Source: CAZWEZ01 sp964632795
Lineage (GTDB): Bacteria > Pseudomonadota > Alphaproteobacteria > Rhodospirillales > 2-02-FULL-58-16
Direction of reading: 5' to 3'
NCBI GenBank assembly: GCA_964632795.1
Contig: CAZWEZ010000035.1
Coordinates: 1 to 33,361, forward strand
Length of the DNA stretch: 33,361 nucleotides
How positions within the stretch are numbered: position 1 is the first letter of the stretch; the number at the start of each line of letters is the position of its first letter. This document shows, piece after piece, positions 1 through 9,927 of this stretch. Position numbers and translations under genes: made by a program. The notes under the pieces are model-generated. The model had not been told where the DNA came from. It saw only the letters and a list, made by a program, of their open reading frames with translations, and ran no database searches.

Positions 1-2
1 TG

Positions 3-176
3 AGCCTCAAACGGGCTGCCTGGGCGCGGCTGCTGGGCCTCGGGCGGGCCGGCCGGCCGGTCCTCCGGACCCGCGGCCTGCGCCTGCGCGAGCTGGCCCT
101 CGAGGCGGGGGTCGCCGCCAACCTGAGCGAGGCCCGCGGCACCCGGCGCAGGATCCGCGAAGGCGGGCAAAGTTAA
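3..176 (+). CDS. Small or truncated unknown protein at the window edge
   Basis: An open frame runs from the window edge to a TAA at 174-176 and encodes about 57 residues rich in Arg, Leu, Ala and Gly, ending in a basic tail. The window begins TGAGCC. If the preceding base is A, this would be an ATG in an ATGA overlap with an upstream gene, and the protein would be a complete 58-residue product; otherwise it is the C-terminal end of a longer one. No family is recognised. The next gene is of the FeoB-associated type, so an iron-transport context is possible but unproven. The stop codon lies within a short dispersed repeat. Confidence 0.4.
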   Translation, partial: SLKRAAWARLLGLGRAGRPVLRTRGLRLRELALEAGVAANLSEARGTRRRIREGGQS

Positions 177-201
177 ATGGTGACAGGATATAGTTTTCGG
201 G
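174..201 (+). repeat. Dispersed repeat family 2, copy A
   Basis: This 28-nt element begins TAAATGGTGAC and continues into ATATAGTTTT. It matches 24 of 28 positions with the copy at 25238-25265. It overlaps the stop codon of the preceding frame and ends just before the small Cys-rich membrane gene. It is AT-rich compared with its surroundings. Confidence 0.65.
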
Positions 202-208
202 TCGCGGC

Positions 209-388
209 ATGAACGGTGACGGCTTCCTCGAGATGGCGGTGCTGGCCGTCATCCTGGTGTGCTGCCTCTATGCCACGGTGCGGTTCGTCGGCAAGATCTT
301 CGGCCGGGACTCCACGGGCGGCTGTTCCGGGTGCTCCGAGGTGGACGCCTGCGAGAAGCCGCAAAAGGAGCCGCCGCCCGCGCCCTGA
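209..388 (+). CDS. Small Cys-rich membrane protein, FeoB-associated type
   Basis: This 59-residue protein starts at ATG 209. It has one N-terminal membrane segment (about residues 8-28, hydrophobic, with CC at residues 18-19), a basic stretch (VGKIFGR), a CSGCS motif and one further Cys before a Pro/Lys-rich tail. The layout of one helix followed by a cytoplasmic CxxC cluster fits the FeoB-associated Cys-rich membrane protein family, small accessory proteins often encoded next to the ferrous iron transporter FeoB. No feoB is visible here, but the window starts only 200 bases upstream. The gene converges on the metal-efflux permease with six bases between stops. The family call rests on length, topology and cysteine pattern. 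Confidence 0.6.
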   Translation: MNGDGFLEMAVLAVILVCCLYATVRFVGKIFGRDSTGGCSGCSEVDACEKPQKEPPPAP

Positions 389-394
389 GCCGTT

Positions 395-1453
395 TCAGGC
401 CGCCGCCCGGGAGGATATCGCCGTGACCAGCCGCGCCAGATATGGCCGGAGGGCGAGAACGCCGAGCACCCCCCCCGAGGCCGCCGCCAGCCACCACGGG
501 ACGAATTCGCCGCCCGCCACCATCTCCACCGCCATGTCGATCGCCAGCCAGTCGGCCACGGCGTCGGTCGCCACCCCGGCGGCCAGGCTGGAGACGCAGA
601 TGCCGAGCAGGTAGAGGACCATGGTCCGGGTTCCCATCTCCTTGCGGACCACGGCCATGGTCGCCGGGTTGGTCGCCGGACCGGCGAGCAGGAACACCAT
701 CACCGTCCCCGGCGACACCCCGACCAGCAACAGGCCGGCGGCCAGCGGCGTCGATGCGCTGGCGCAGATGTACATGGGGATGCCGACGACCAGCATCACC
801 GCCATCGCTCCCGGGCCGCGTCCCCATTCGGCCAGCGCCTGTTCGGGGACCATCGTCGTCACCACCCCCGCCAGGACCAGCCCGGCGGCCAGCCACGGCG
901 CGATGTCGCCCAGGATATCGACCATCGCGAAACGCAGCCCGGCAAGGGTGCGCGCCCCCGGCCCCCGCCGCTCCTCCGGCGCCGACTCGCAACCGTCCCC
1001 GGAGCAGCAGGACTGAACCGGGTCCGCCGCCGGGTCAGGGCCGGGACCGGCGAAAGGGAACCGGAGTTCCGTCAACATGCCGGTGAACACGGCGCTGGCC
1101 ACCGCCGCCAGCGGCCTGGCGACGGCCAGGAAGGGACCCAGCAGGGCATAGGACAGGGCCACCGAATCGATGCCGGTCTCGGGCGTCGAGATCATGAACG
1201 ACACCGTCGCGCCGCGCGACGCCCCGGCCCGGCGCAGGCCCACCGCGGCGGGCAGCACGCCGCACGAGCAGATCGGCAACGGGGCCCCCAACAGCGCCGC
1301 CAGGAGGGTCGGCTTGAACCCCCGTCCCCCCAGCCACCGCCGCATCGTCCCTTCCGCCATCCAGGCCTTGACGAGGCCGGCCACCAGCAACCCCGACAAC
1401 ATCCAGGGCGCGGCGTCCAGGTACAGATCGAGGATGTTGCGGGCGAGGTCCAC
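395..1453 (-). CDS. SO_0444-type Cu/Zn efflux permease (DUF318)
   Basis: This 352-residue polytopic membrane protein belongs to the permease family PF03773. Two halves each carry a membrane-embedded polar signature: PICSCG near residue 60 and YICASAST near residue 229. A soluble central linker contains a cysteine cluster (CCSGDGC, about residues 149-155) that could bind metal. Relatives are annotated as Cu/Zn efflux transporters of the SO_0444 family and are often paired with metal sensors. Here the gene is divergent from a MerR-family regulator, and the shared spacer holds a MerR-type promoter pointing into this gene, so metal-induced efflux is the natural inference. Which metal is exported cannot be decided from sequence. 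The start at 1453 fits the family N-terminus (LDLYLDAAPWMLSGLL). Confidence 0.82.
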   Translation of the reverse strand: MDLARNILDLYLDAAPWMLSGLLVAGLVKAWMAEGTMRRWLGGRGFKPTLLAALLGAPLPICSCGVLPAAVGLRRAGASRGATVSFMISTPETGIDSVALSYALLGPFLAVARPLAAVASAVFTGMLTELRFPFAGPGPDPAADPVQSCCSGDGCESAPEERRGPGARTLAGLRFAMVDILGDIAPWLAAGLVLAGVVTTMVPEQALAEWGRGPGAMAVMLVVGIPMYICASASTPLAAGLLLVGVSPGTVMVFLLAGPATNPATMAVVRKEMGTRTMVLYLLGICVSSLAAGVATDAVADWLAIDMAVEMVAGGEFVPWWLAAASGGVLGVLALRPYLARLVTAISSRAAA

Positions 1454-1513
1454 CGGTGCTTCCTCCGTGCCACGTGGCGATAATCGGGATGGTCAAAAGG
1501 GCGTCGGGATGCG

Positions 1514-1544
1514 ATGATAGGACCTACAGTCGTTGTAGGTTCAA
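1514..1544 (-). promoter_or_regulatory. MerR-type promoter and operator for the permease
   Basis: Read on the minus strand, a -35 TTGAAC (1544-1539) and a -10 TATCAT (1519-1514) are separated by exactly 19 bp, the over-long spacing typical of MerR-activated promoters. The spacer carries the perfect dyad ACCTACA-N5-TGTAGGT (1522-1540), which matches the layout of MerR-family operators of the Cd/Pb/Zn type. It drives transcription into the efflux permease. The regulator gene starts nine bases beyond the -35 on the other strand, so the same site could also autoregulate it. Confidence 0.85.
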
Positions 1545-1552
1545 GGGGAAAA

Positions 1553-1990
1553 ATGCCGTTTCGGGAATACGCCATCGGCGAAATGGCCAGGGCCGGGGGA
1601 TGCAAGGTCCAGACCGTCCGCTACTACGAAAAGATCGGGCTGCTGGCCGAACCCCGGCGCACCGCCGGCAACCAGCGCATCTACGACCAGTCGCACATGG
1701 ACCGCCTGGCCTTCATCCGCCACAGCCGTGAAATGGGGTTCCCTCTCCCCGCCATCCGCGAGCTGCTGGAGTTGGCCGACGACCGCTCCCGGTCCTGCGC
1801 CCGGGTCGACCTCATCGCCCAGGCGCGCCTCGAGGAGGTCGAAAGCCGCATCCAACGGCTTCGGGCGCTGAAGGGCGAACTGGTCCGCATGATCGAGATG
1901 TGCCGGGGCGGAAGGATCGAACACTGCCGGATCATCGAGGTCCTGGCCGACCACAGCCACGCCCGGTGCCTGGCCAAGGGCCACCGCTGA
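1553..1990 (+). CDS. MerR-family metal-responsive regulator
   Basis: This 145-residue regulator has the N-terminal winged helix expected of MerR proteins (YAIGEMARAGGCKVQTVRYYEKIGLL), then a dimerisation helix with a Cys (about residue 82) and a C-terminal metal-binding region with CRGG...HCRIIEVLADHSHARC. The cysteine placement resembles ZntR/CadR/PbrR-like sensors, where a helix Cys of one subunit and loop Cys/His of the other bind the ion. An in-frame ATG at 1514 was rejected as start because it would run through the promoter and operator; ATG 1553 follows AAGGGG and gives the canonical N-terminus. The gene is divergent from the efflux permease it probably activates. Its TGA stop merges into a dispersed palindromic repeat. 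Confidence 0.88.
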   Translation: MPFREYAIGEMARAGGCKVQTVRYYEKIGLLAEPRRTAGNQRIYDQSHMDRLAFIRHSREMGFPLPAIRELLELADDRSRSCARVDLIAQARLEEVESRIQRLRALKGELVRMIEMCRGGRIEHCRIIEVLADHSHARCLAKGHR

Positions 1991-2022
1991 TACCAAGGGG
2001 CACTGATAATGACCTTTGGTAT
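1990..2022 (+). repeat. Palindromic repeat family 1, compact copy
   Basis: This 33-nt element starts ATACCAA (1990-1996) and ends TTGGTAT (2016-2022), giving 7-bp inverted ends. Its first 25 bases match the left arm of the full copy at 31954 with one mismatch. It begins on the last base of the merR stop and reaches a possible but unlikely queA start at 2021. It looks like a left arm joined directly to a short right terminus. Confidence 0.8.
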
Positions 2023-2065
2023 GAGAGCCCGTTTCCTTGTCATCGGGCCGCCGGGGGACTCCAAG

Positions 2066-3097
2066 GTGGATGAATTCGACTTCGACCTGCCCGCCGCGTT
2101 GATCGCCCAGCGGCCCGCCGTGCCCCGGGATTCGGCGCGCCTGCTGCGCGTCGGCGAGGGGCTGGAAAACCACGGGGTCGGCGACCTGCCCGGTCTGCTC
2201 CGGCGCGGCGACATCCTGATCTACAACGACACCCGGGTGATCCCGGCCCGCCTCGCCGGGCGGCGCGGCGCGGTCGCCGTCGAGACCACCCTGATCGAGC
2301 CCACGGCGCCCGATACCTGGCGGGCGCTGGCCCGGCCGGGGCGCCGGCTGCGCCCCGGAGACCGCATCGACTTCGCCCCCGCCTTCTCGGCCACCGTCGC
2401 CGCCAAGGGCGAGGGCGGCGAGGTGACGCTGGTCTTCGATCTCCCCGGCGACGACCTGAGGGCGGCGCTGGAGCGCTTCGGGACGATGCCGCTGCCGCCC
2501 TACATCAAGCGTCATGGCCTGCCCGACGCCCGGGACCGCGAGGACTACCAGACCCTGTTCGCCGACAAGGAAGGCGCGGTGGCGGCGCCGACGGCGGGAC
2601 TCCACTTCACGCCCGGGCTGCTGGGGGGGCTGGAGGCGGCCGGCATCGGGCGCGCCCCCTTGACCCTGCACGTCGGTCCCGGCACTTTTCTCCCGGTCAC
2701 CGTCGCCAACATCGAGGACCACACGATGCACCCCGAGGCCGGCGTCATCCCCGCCGCCACCGCCGAAGCGATCAACGCCGCGCGCGCCGCCGGCGGCCGG
2801 GTGGTGGCGGTCGGCACCACCTCGCTCAGGCTGCTGGAGACGGCGGCCGCCGGGGACGGAACCCTGGCCCCGTTCGCCGGCGACACCGACCTCTTCGTGA
2901 CCCCCGGTTACGCCTTCAAGATCGTCGACCTGCTGCTGACCAACTTCCACCTGCCGCGCTCGACGTTGTTCATGCTGGTCTGCGCCTTCGCCGGCACCGC
3001 GACCATGGGCCGGGCCTACGAACACGCCAAGGCGGCCGGCTACCGCTTCTACTCCTACGGCGACTGCTGCCTGCTGGAGCGGCGGAGGGCCCCATGA
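2066..3097 (+). CDS. queA: S-adenosylmethionine:tRNA ribosyltransferase-isomerase QueA
   Basis: QueA transfers and isomerises the ribosyl part of S-adenosylmethionine onto 7-aminomethyl-7-deazaguanine in tRNA, giving epoxyqueuosine. The frame encodes the full family pattern: an N-terminal DEFDFDLP, LIAQRP, IYNDTRVIPARL, a central PTAGLHFT segment and a C-terminal TNFHLPRSTLFMLVCAFAG. GTG at 2066, preceded by GGGGGA at good spacing, gives 343 residues beginning VDEFDFDLP, the normal family start. Upstream in-frame ATGs at 2009 and 2021 fall in or next to the palindromic repeat and would add non-homologous residues. The stop overlaps the tgt start (ATGA, 3094-3097), so the two are translationally coupled. 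Confidence 0.93.
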   Translation: MDEFDFDLPAALIAQRPAVPRDSARLLRVGEGLENHGVGDLPGLLRRGDILIYNDTRVIPARLAGRRGAVAVETTLIEPTAPDTWRALARPGRRLRPGDRIDFAPAFSATVAAKGEGGEVTLVFDLPGDDLRAALERFGTMPLPPYIKRHGLPDARDREDYQTLFADKEGAVAAPTAGLHFTPGLLGGLEAAGIGRAPLTLHVGPGTFLPVTVANIEDHTMHPEAGVIPAATAEAINAARAAGGRVVAVGTTSLRLLETAAAGDGTLAPFAGDTDLFVTPGYAFKIVDLLLTNFHLPRSTLFMLVCAFAGTATMGRAYEHAKAAGYRFYSYGDCCLLERRRAP

Positions 3098-4221
3098 GCA
3101 GCCTCGGCTTCGAGGTCACGGCGAGCGACGGCGCGGCGCGGGCCGGGCGGCTGGACACCGCCCACGGAGCGCTCGACACCCCGGCCTTCATGCCCGTCGG
3201 CACGGCGGGCTCGGTCAAGGCGATGACCCCGGAGGCGGTGGCCGAGACCGGGGCCCGGATGATCCTCGCCAACACCTACCACCTGATGCTGCGCCCGGGC
3301 GCCGAGCGCATCGAGCGGCTGGGCGGGCTGCACCGGTTCATCGACTGGCCGGGGCCGATCCTCACCGATTCCGGCGGCTTCCAGGTGATGTCGCTGGCCG
3401 AGTTCAGGGAGGTCCGCGAGGACGGCGTCGTCTTCCGCTCCCACATCGACGGCAGCCGCCACGAATTGAGTCCGGAACGGGCGATCGACATCCAGCGCCG
3501 GCTGGGCTCGGATGTCGCCATGGTGCTCGACGAATGCATCCCCTTCCCGGGCGCCGAGGCCGAGGTCGCCCGCGCCATGCGCCTGTCCCTGCGCTGGGCC
3601 GAGCGCTGCAAGGCGGCGTTCGCCCCCGCCGACGGCCGCGGCCTGTTCGGCATCGTCCAGGGGGGGACGATCGAATCCTTGCGCGCCGAATCGGCGGACT
3701 CGCTAGTCGCCACCGGCTTCGACGGCTACGCGGTGGGCGGCCTGGCGGTCGGCGAGGGCCAGCAGGCCATGTTCGAGGTGCTCGACTTCACCCTCCCCCG
3801 GCTGCCCGCCGGGCGGCCGCGCTACCTGATGGGGGTCGGCAAGCCCGGCGACCTGGTCGGCGCGGTGGTCCGGGGCATCGACCTTTTCGACTGCGTGCTG
3901 CCGACCCGCTCGGGGCGCACCGGCCAGGCCTTCACCCGGCGCGGCGCCGTCAACCTCAACAACGCCCGGCACGCCGAGGACCCTCGGCCGCTGGACGAGG
4001 ACTGCGCCTGTCCGGCCTGCCGCAACCACAGCCGGGCCTACCTGCACCATTTGGTGCGCTCGAAGGAGATCCTGGCATCGGTGCTGTTGACCTGGCACAA
4101 CCTGCATTATTATCAGGAGCTGATGGCGGCGATGCGCCGGGCCATTACCCAGGGCGGGCTGGTCGTCTTCGCCGCCGCCTTCGCCGCGTTGCAGGCCGAG
4201 GGGGATATCGAAGAGGTGTAA
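3094..4221 (+). CDS. tgt: tRNA-guanine transglycosylase
   Basis: This 375-residue enzyme swaps guanine 34 of tRNAs with GUN anticodons for preQ1. Visible signatures are the DSGGFQVMS loop carrying the proposed general acid-base Asp (near residue 92), the substrate-binding GIVQGG and GLAVGE segments, the nucleophile region IDLFDCVLPTR (near residue 264), and a C-terminal zinc site CACPACRNHSRAYLHH. Length and motif order are those of bacterial Tgt. It is the middle gene of a queA-tgt-queF operon, overlapping queA by four bases and lying six bases before queF. Confidence 0.95.
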   Translation: MSSLGFEVTASDGAARAGRLDTAHGALDTPAFMPVGTAGSVKAMTPEAVAETGARMILANTYHLMLRPGAERIERLGGLHRFIDWPGPILTDSGGFQVMSLAEFREVREDGVVFRSHIDGSRHELSPERAIDIQRRLGSDVAMVLDECIPFPGAEAEVARAMRLSLRWAERCKAAFAPADGRGLFGIVQGGTIESLRAESADSLVATGFDGYAVGGLAVGEGQQAMFEVLDFTLPRLPAGRPRYLMGVGKPGDLVGAVVRGIDLFDCVLPTRSGRTGQAFTRRGAVNLNNARHAEDPRPLDEDCACPACRNHSRAYLHHLVRSKEILASVLLTWHNLHYYQELMAAMRRAITQGGLVVFAAAFAALQAEGDIEEV

Positions 4222-4227
4222 AGGGAC

Positions 4228-4685
4228 ATGGCCGAGAACATCTACGACGACCTGAGCCAGCTCGGCGGCGAGGCGGCGATCCCGGCCTCGCCCGAGGAGG
4301 CGGTGGTGGAGACGGTGGCCGACCCCCACCCCGACGAGGACTACCTGGTCCGCTTCACCTGCCCCGAGTTCACCTCCATGTGCCCGGTCACCGGCCAGCC
4401 CGACTTCGCCCACCTGGTCATCGACTACGTCCCCGGGGGTTTGCTGATCGAGAGCAAGTCGCTCAAGCTCTACCTGGCCTCGTTCCGCGACCACGGCGCC
4501 TTCCACGAGGACTGCACGGTGGCCATCGGCCTCAAGCTGAACCAGGCCGCCCGCCCCCAGTGGCTGCGCATCGGCGGCTACTGGTACCCCCGCGGCGGGA
4601 TTCCCATCGACGTCTTGTGGCAGACCGGCCGCCAGCCGGAAGGTCTGTGGATCCCCGACCAGGGCGTCGCCCCGTACCGGGGCCG

Positions 4686-4689
<4 letters not shown>
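4228..4689 (+). CDS. queF: NADPH-dependent 7-cyano-7-deazaguanine reductase QueF
   Basis: QueF reduces the nitrile of preQ0 to the aminomethyl group of preQ1, the base used by Tgt. The 153-residue length indicates the short, unimodular (YkvM-like) form. The nucleophilic Cys and general-acid Asp are in FTSMCPVTGQPDF (about residues 48-60). The NADPH-binding QueF motif is ESKSLKLYL (about residues 75-83), followed by FHEDC with a substrate-binding Glu. It completes the queA-tgt-queF operon. Its last four bases overlap the convergent diguanylate cyclase gene, leaving no room for a conventional terminator. Confidence 0.94.
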
Positions 4690-6312
<1,623 letters not shown>

Positions 6313-6320
<8 letters not shown>

Positions 6321-6705
6321 GGTGGCGGGCCCAGGCGGCCTCGATTTCCTGGCACAGCTCGACCGGGTCGAAGGGCTTTCTGATCACCGCGATGGCCCCC
6401 TTTTCCAGGTACTCGGCGATCTCGTGGGGCTGGCTCTTGGCGGTCAGGAAGATCACCGGGATGTCGCGGGTCCGGGGGTCGGCGCGCAGGGTGTCGAGCG
6501 CCGTCGGGCCGTCCATCTCCGGCATCATCACATCGAGCAGGATCAGGTCCGGGGCCACGATGGGCGCCCTGTCGACGGCCTGGCGTCCGTCATCGCAGGC
6601 CTCCACGGTGTACTCGCCGAAGTCCTCCAGGGCCATCACCGCGATCTCCTGGATGTCGGGGTCGTCCTCGGCGATGAGGATCGTCTTCAGTGGCGGTGCG
6701 GTCAT
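6313..6705 (-). CDS. Single-domain response regulator (CheY-like)
   Basis: This 130-residue protein is a lone receiver domain: acidic pocket AEDD (13-15), phospho-acceptor Asp58 in LILLDVMMPEMDG, switch Thr in FLTAK and conserved Lys110 in IRKPFDP. No output domain is present, so it probably passes phosphate on, most simply from the upstream kinase to the HPt domain of the downstream cyclase. ATG 6705 overlaps the kinase TGA (ATGA), which favours this start over the in-frame ATG 33 bases upstream within the kinase gene. Confidence 0.9.
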
Positions 6706-8981
6706 TTCGGTCTCCCGTCGTTCCCGCCCGGACGCCACTCGGGCAGCTCGAAGAAGAAGGTGGTGCCGGCGCCGGTTTCGGTGTCGAAGCCGATCCGCCC
6801 GCCGTGCTTGTCGACGATCGCCTTGGCGATGGAGAGCCCGAGGCCGGTCCCCTGGCGCTTGCGGGTGCTCGAGGAATCGGCCTGGGCGAACTTGGAGAAG
6901 ATGCGTTCGCGGAACTCCTCGGGGATTCCGTCTCCGTGGTCGGCGACCTCGACGCGGAGGCCGCCATCGCTCCGGGTCAGCGAGACCTCGACGGCGCCCC
7001 CCTCGGGAGAGAACTTGGCGGCGTTGGACAGCAGGTTGGTCAGGACCTGGGTGAGGCGGTCGCTGTCGGCATGGATCATGGCCCCGGGGAGGTCCCGGGA
7101 GAGGACCAGGGAAACCGAGAACTGGTCGGCGAACGACTGGTTGGCCTCGATCGCCTGGTGGACCAGGGGCGACAGTTCCAGGGCCGACAGATCGAACTCG
7201 ATCCGCCCCGATTCGATCTTCTCGATGTCGAGGATGTCGTTGATCAGGCGGACCAGGCGGACGCAGTTCTTGTGGGCGATGCCGAGCAGCCTGACGTGCT
7301 TTTCGGAGAGCCCCTCGGGCCGTGTCTTGTCGATCAGGGCCAGCGACCCCTGGATCGAGGTCAGCGGCGTGCGCAGCTCGTGGCTGACGGTGGAGATGAA
7401 CTCGTTCTTCATCTTCTCCACCTGCTTGCGCTCGGTGATGTCGCGGACGATGCCGACGAACATCCGTTGTCCGGAGATCTCCATCTCCGAGACCGCCAGG
7501 TCCATGGGGAAGGTGGAGCCGTCCTTGCGCAGGCCGACCACCTCGCGGCCGATGCCGATGATCTTATTGTCGCCGGTTTCCAGGTAGTTGCGGAGATATC
7601 CGTCATGGTCCTCCCTGAACGGGGCCGGCATCAGCAGCTTGACGTTGCACCCGACGACCTCGTCGCTGGGGTATCCGAAGGTCCGCTCGGCGGCCGGGTT
7701 GAAGGTCTCGATGACGCCCCGGGCGTCGATGGTGATGATGCCGTCGACGGCGTTCTCGAGCACCGCGCGGATGCGGGCTCCGCTGTCCCGGAGGTCCTTG
7801 GTCCGTTCCTCGACCAGGGCCGCGGTCCTGGCTTCCCGACCGAAGACCATGGTGAACAGGACGGCCATGAAACCGGTGAACAGCAAGCCGATGAACAGGG
7901 TCGCCCAGGGCACCCAGGTCGAATCCCGCGCCTCGTGGCCGGGGACGTGCCGGTAGACGATCGACCACTGGCGGCCGCCCACCGGGAAGACGGCGGTCGG
8001 GTACCCGGCGCCGCGGATTTCATCCTCGGGCTCCGCTTGAACGGCCGTCTTTCGAATCCGGGAGGGATGGAAATAGATGCCCTGGGAGCCCGAGGGCACG
8101 CTGTCGTCGAACAGATAGATGTCGACCCCCCCCGGGCGCGCTTGCTTGGCCAAGGCCCCCTCCAACACGTCGCCGACCCGGTAAACGCCGAGGACGAACC
8201 CAACCAGGTTCCGTCGGCGTTCTTCAGTCGTGTCGTGGGGCAACCCCGTGCGGTACAACGGCAGGAAGGTCAGGAAGCCGTACTTGTCGCCGGTTTCCTG
8301 GACCAGCCTGATCGGCGCGCTGACCGTTATTCGGCCGCTGTCGCGGGCCTTGCCCAAGGCGGCCCGGCGCTCGGGGTTGGAGCCCAGGTCGAACCCCAGC
8401 GCCTGCCGGTTGCCCTCCAGGGGATTGACGTAATAGACCGGAAAGTATTCCTCGCGCTCCGCCGCCGGGACCATGGCCCCCTGGGCGTTCCTTTCGCTGA
8501 AGCGGAAACCTTCAAGCCCGTCCTGGCGCGCCCGTTGCTCGTAGTCCCGGCGCTCGGCGGCCGGCACGCGGGGAATCCATTCCAGGGCCTGGATGCTGGG
8601 GTAGCGGTTCAGGAAGCCGGCGCTGAAGGTGTCGAATTCCTCGCGGTCGACGAACTTGGATGATGCGAAGAAGGCCTCGATCGCGCGGAGCACGTCCAGG
8701 TCCCTGGTCAGCGTTTCCTCCAGGGAGACGGTATAGCTCCGGATCGTTTTCTCCATCCGGTTGACGTGGCGTTCCTGCTCCCAGTTCCAGACCAGGCGGG
8801 AGCCGGTGATCGAGATGGCGATCCCGAAGACGACCAGCAGCCAGACCAGGGCGAAGCGGACCATCCTCCGGCCCCTGGCCTTGTCCTCCGGAGGGCGGGG
8901 GAGTCCGCGCGCTTCGCTGTCGGTGGCATCCATGATCGTCGTCGGCGCTTCCAGTCGAGGGCAGGGAACCGGTAAAAACAT
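6702..8981 (-). CDS. CHASE-PAS membrane sensor histidine kinase
   Basis: This roughly 759-residue inner-membrane kinase has a first membrane helix (about 40-62) and a periplasmic CHASE domain with the characteristic ALEWIPRVPAAER. A second helix (about 357-382), a cytoplasmic PAS domain (about 397-517), a HisKA domain with SHELRTPL (His near 532) and an HATPase domain (NLLSNAAKFS, DHGDGIP, GTGLGLSIA) follow. CHASE domains bind small extracellular ligands, but the ligand here is unknown. The start is uncertain: ATG 8981 was chosen; ATG 8933, just before MDATDSEA, is also plausible, and 9056 would run far into the divergent gene's leader. It heads a kinase-regulator-cyclase operon divergent from the exporter operon. 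Confidence 0.88.
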   Translation of the reverse strand: MFLPVPCPRLEAPTTIMDATDSEARGLPRPPEDKARGRRMVRFALVWLLVVFGIAISITGSRLVWNWEQERHVNRMEKTIRSYTVSLEETLTRDLDVLRAIEAFFASSKFVDREEFDTFSAGFLNRYPSIQALEWIPRVPAAERRDYEQRARQDGLEGFRFSERNAQGAMVPAAEREEYFPVYYVNPLEGNRQALGFDLGSNPERRAALGKARDSGRITVSAPIRLVQETGDKYGFLTFLPLYRTGLPHDTTEERRRNLVGFVLGVYRVGDVLEGALAKQARPGGVDIYLFDDSVPSGSQGIYFHPSRIRKTAVQAEPEDEIRGAGYPTAVFPVGGRQWSIVYRHVPGHEARDSTWVPWATLFIGLLFTGFMAVLFTMVFGREARTAALVEERTKDLRDSGARIRAVLENAVDGIITIDARGVIETFNPAAERTFGYPSDEVVGCNVKLLMPAPFREDHDGYLRNYLETGDNKIIGIGREVVGLRKDGSTFPMDLAVSEMEISGQRMFVGIVRDITERKQVEKMKNEFISTVSHELRTPLTSIQGSLALIDKTRPEGLSEKHVRLLGIAHKNCVRLVRLINDILDIEKIESGRIEFDLSALELSPLVHQAIEANQSFADQFSVSLVLSRDLPGAMIHADSDRLTQVLTNLLSNAAKFSPEGGAVEVSLTRSDGGLRVEVADHGDGIPEEFRERIFSKFAQADSSSTRKRQGTGLGLSIAKAIVDKHGGRIGFDTETGAGTTFFFELPEWRPGGNDGRPK

Positions 8982-9066
8982 GGCGATCCCGTCTTCTCCC
9001 GGCAACGGCGGTAAAGTATGCAACGGTTCGCTGGGGTGATGAAAGGGGCACCACACCAGAGCGTCC

Positions 9067-9096
9067 TTGATCGTTCCAAGGGCGACCCGCTAGACT
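9067..9096 (+). promoter_or_regulatory. Possible sigma-70 promoter for the exporter operon
   Basis: TTGATC (9067-9072) and TAGACT (9091-9096) are 18 bp apart, 38 bases before the foldase start. The match is moderate. No convincing -24/-12 sigma-54 promoter (TGGCAC-N5-TTGCA) was found in this 153-bp divergent spacer, although the operon ends with a sigma-54 activator. Confidence 0.3.
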
Positions 9097-9134
9097 TGGC
9101 CGCTCGGTTATTGAAACGACGGGACGGCAAGGCA

Positions 9135-9884
9135 ATGGAAATAGGCGACATTCTGACCACCGTTCGGGGGCGAAAGATCGTCGTCGAGGATGTCGTCAAC
9201 CGCCTCAAGAACCAGGGGACCTTCCGCGCCGTCATCTACCAGCTCATCGAAAGCAACATCATCGCCCTCAAGTGCGCCGAGCTGGACATCGACCTCGACG
9301 AGGAGGAGTTCTTCCGCCTGCGCGAGGAAAAGAAATGCATCATGGGACTGTCGGACCCGCTGGTCTTCCAGAAGCACCTGAAGATGAACGGAATCACCTA
9401 CGACAGCTTCAACGGCTACCTCAGGACCGAGATCCTGAGGGAGAAACTGAAACCGATCATCGTCACCGAGGAAGACATCGCCGAATTCTTCGACGACCAC
9501 GGCGACAGGTATACCACCGCCTCCATCGCCCGCATCGTGTGCAAGACCAAGAAGAAGATCCAGGGCATCCTGAAGGAAATGCGCGCCGACGGTTCCGATT
9601 TCGTGGTGATGGCGCGGAAGTTCTCCCTCGAGAAGAACGCCAAGTTCGCGGGGGGCTTCCTCGGCGACATCCGCAAGGGCACCCTGCCCCCGGAGATCGA
9701 GGAAAGGATCTTCTCCGCCACCCCCGACGAACTGATCGGCCCGATCTCGGAGTCCGGGTTCTGGACCCTGTACAAGGTGTACGCCGTCAACAACGCGGAA
9801 TTGACCGATTCGCTCAGGAAGTTCATCGTCGACCAGTTGTTCAGCGACTGGTTCCGGCACGAGGTGAACACCGTCTTGGCATGA
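9135..9884 (+). CDS. Parvulin-type peptidyl-prolyl isomerase of an export operon
   Basis: This 249-residue protein resembles SurA/PpiC foldases. An alpha-helical N-terminal region (about 1-115) is followed by a parvulin domain (about 125-215) with IARIVCKTKKKIQ, FVVMARKFSLEKNAKFAGGFLGDIRKGTLPPEIEE and ELIGPISESGFWTLYKV. No signal peptide is visible from ATG 9135 (MEIGDILTTVRGRK), so it is probably cytoplasmic, unlike SurA. An in-frame ATG at 9018 would add 39 poorly family-like residues. It is the first gene of a block with an HlyD adaptor and an ABC exporter; similar foldase genes accompany peptide exporters in cyanobacterial double-glycine clusters. A role in keeping cargo unfolded or preparing it for export is inferred. 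Confidence 0.8.
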   Translation: MEIGDILTTVRGRKIVVEDVVNRLKNQGTFRAVIYQLIESNIIALKCAELDIDLDEEEFFRLREEKKCIMGLSDPLVFQKHLKMNGITYDSFNGYLRTEILREKLKPIIVTEEDIAEFFDDHGDRYTTASIARIVCKTKKKIQGILKEMRADGSDFVVMARKFSLEKNAKFAGGFLGDIRKGTLPPEIEERIFSATPDELIGPISESGFWTLYKVYAVNNAELTDSLRKFIVDQLFSDWFRHEVNTVLA

Positions 9885-9927
9885 ATTTCCCGGATGATGA
9901 AGCGAAGGACGCCCACTCAAGGACATC

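Noticed and set aside
6690..8663. A 657-codon plus-strand frame opposite the histidine kinase.
   Set aside because: It is antisense to an intact CHASE-PAS kinase. The periodic Asp/Gly/Val pattern is the complement of kinase codons.
9018..9134. An upstream start for the foldase that would add 39 residues, considered as a possible leader peptide.
   Set aside because: No double-glycine or Nif11-like pattern is present, and it would overlap the likely promoter region. ATG 9135 gives the family-like N-terminus.
8982..9134. A sigma-54 promoter for the exporter operon.
   Set aside because: No TGGCAC-N5-TTGCA match was found in either direction; only partial look-alikes such as GGGGCACC are present.
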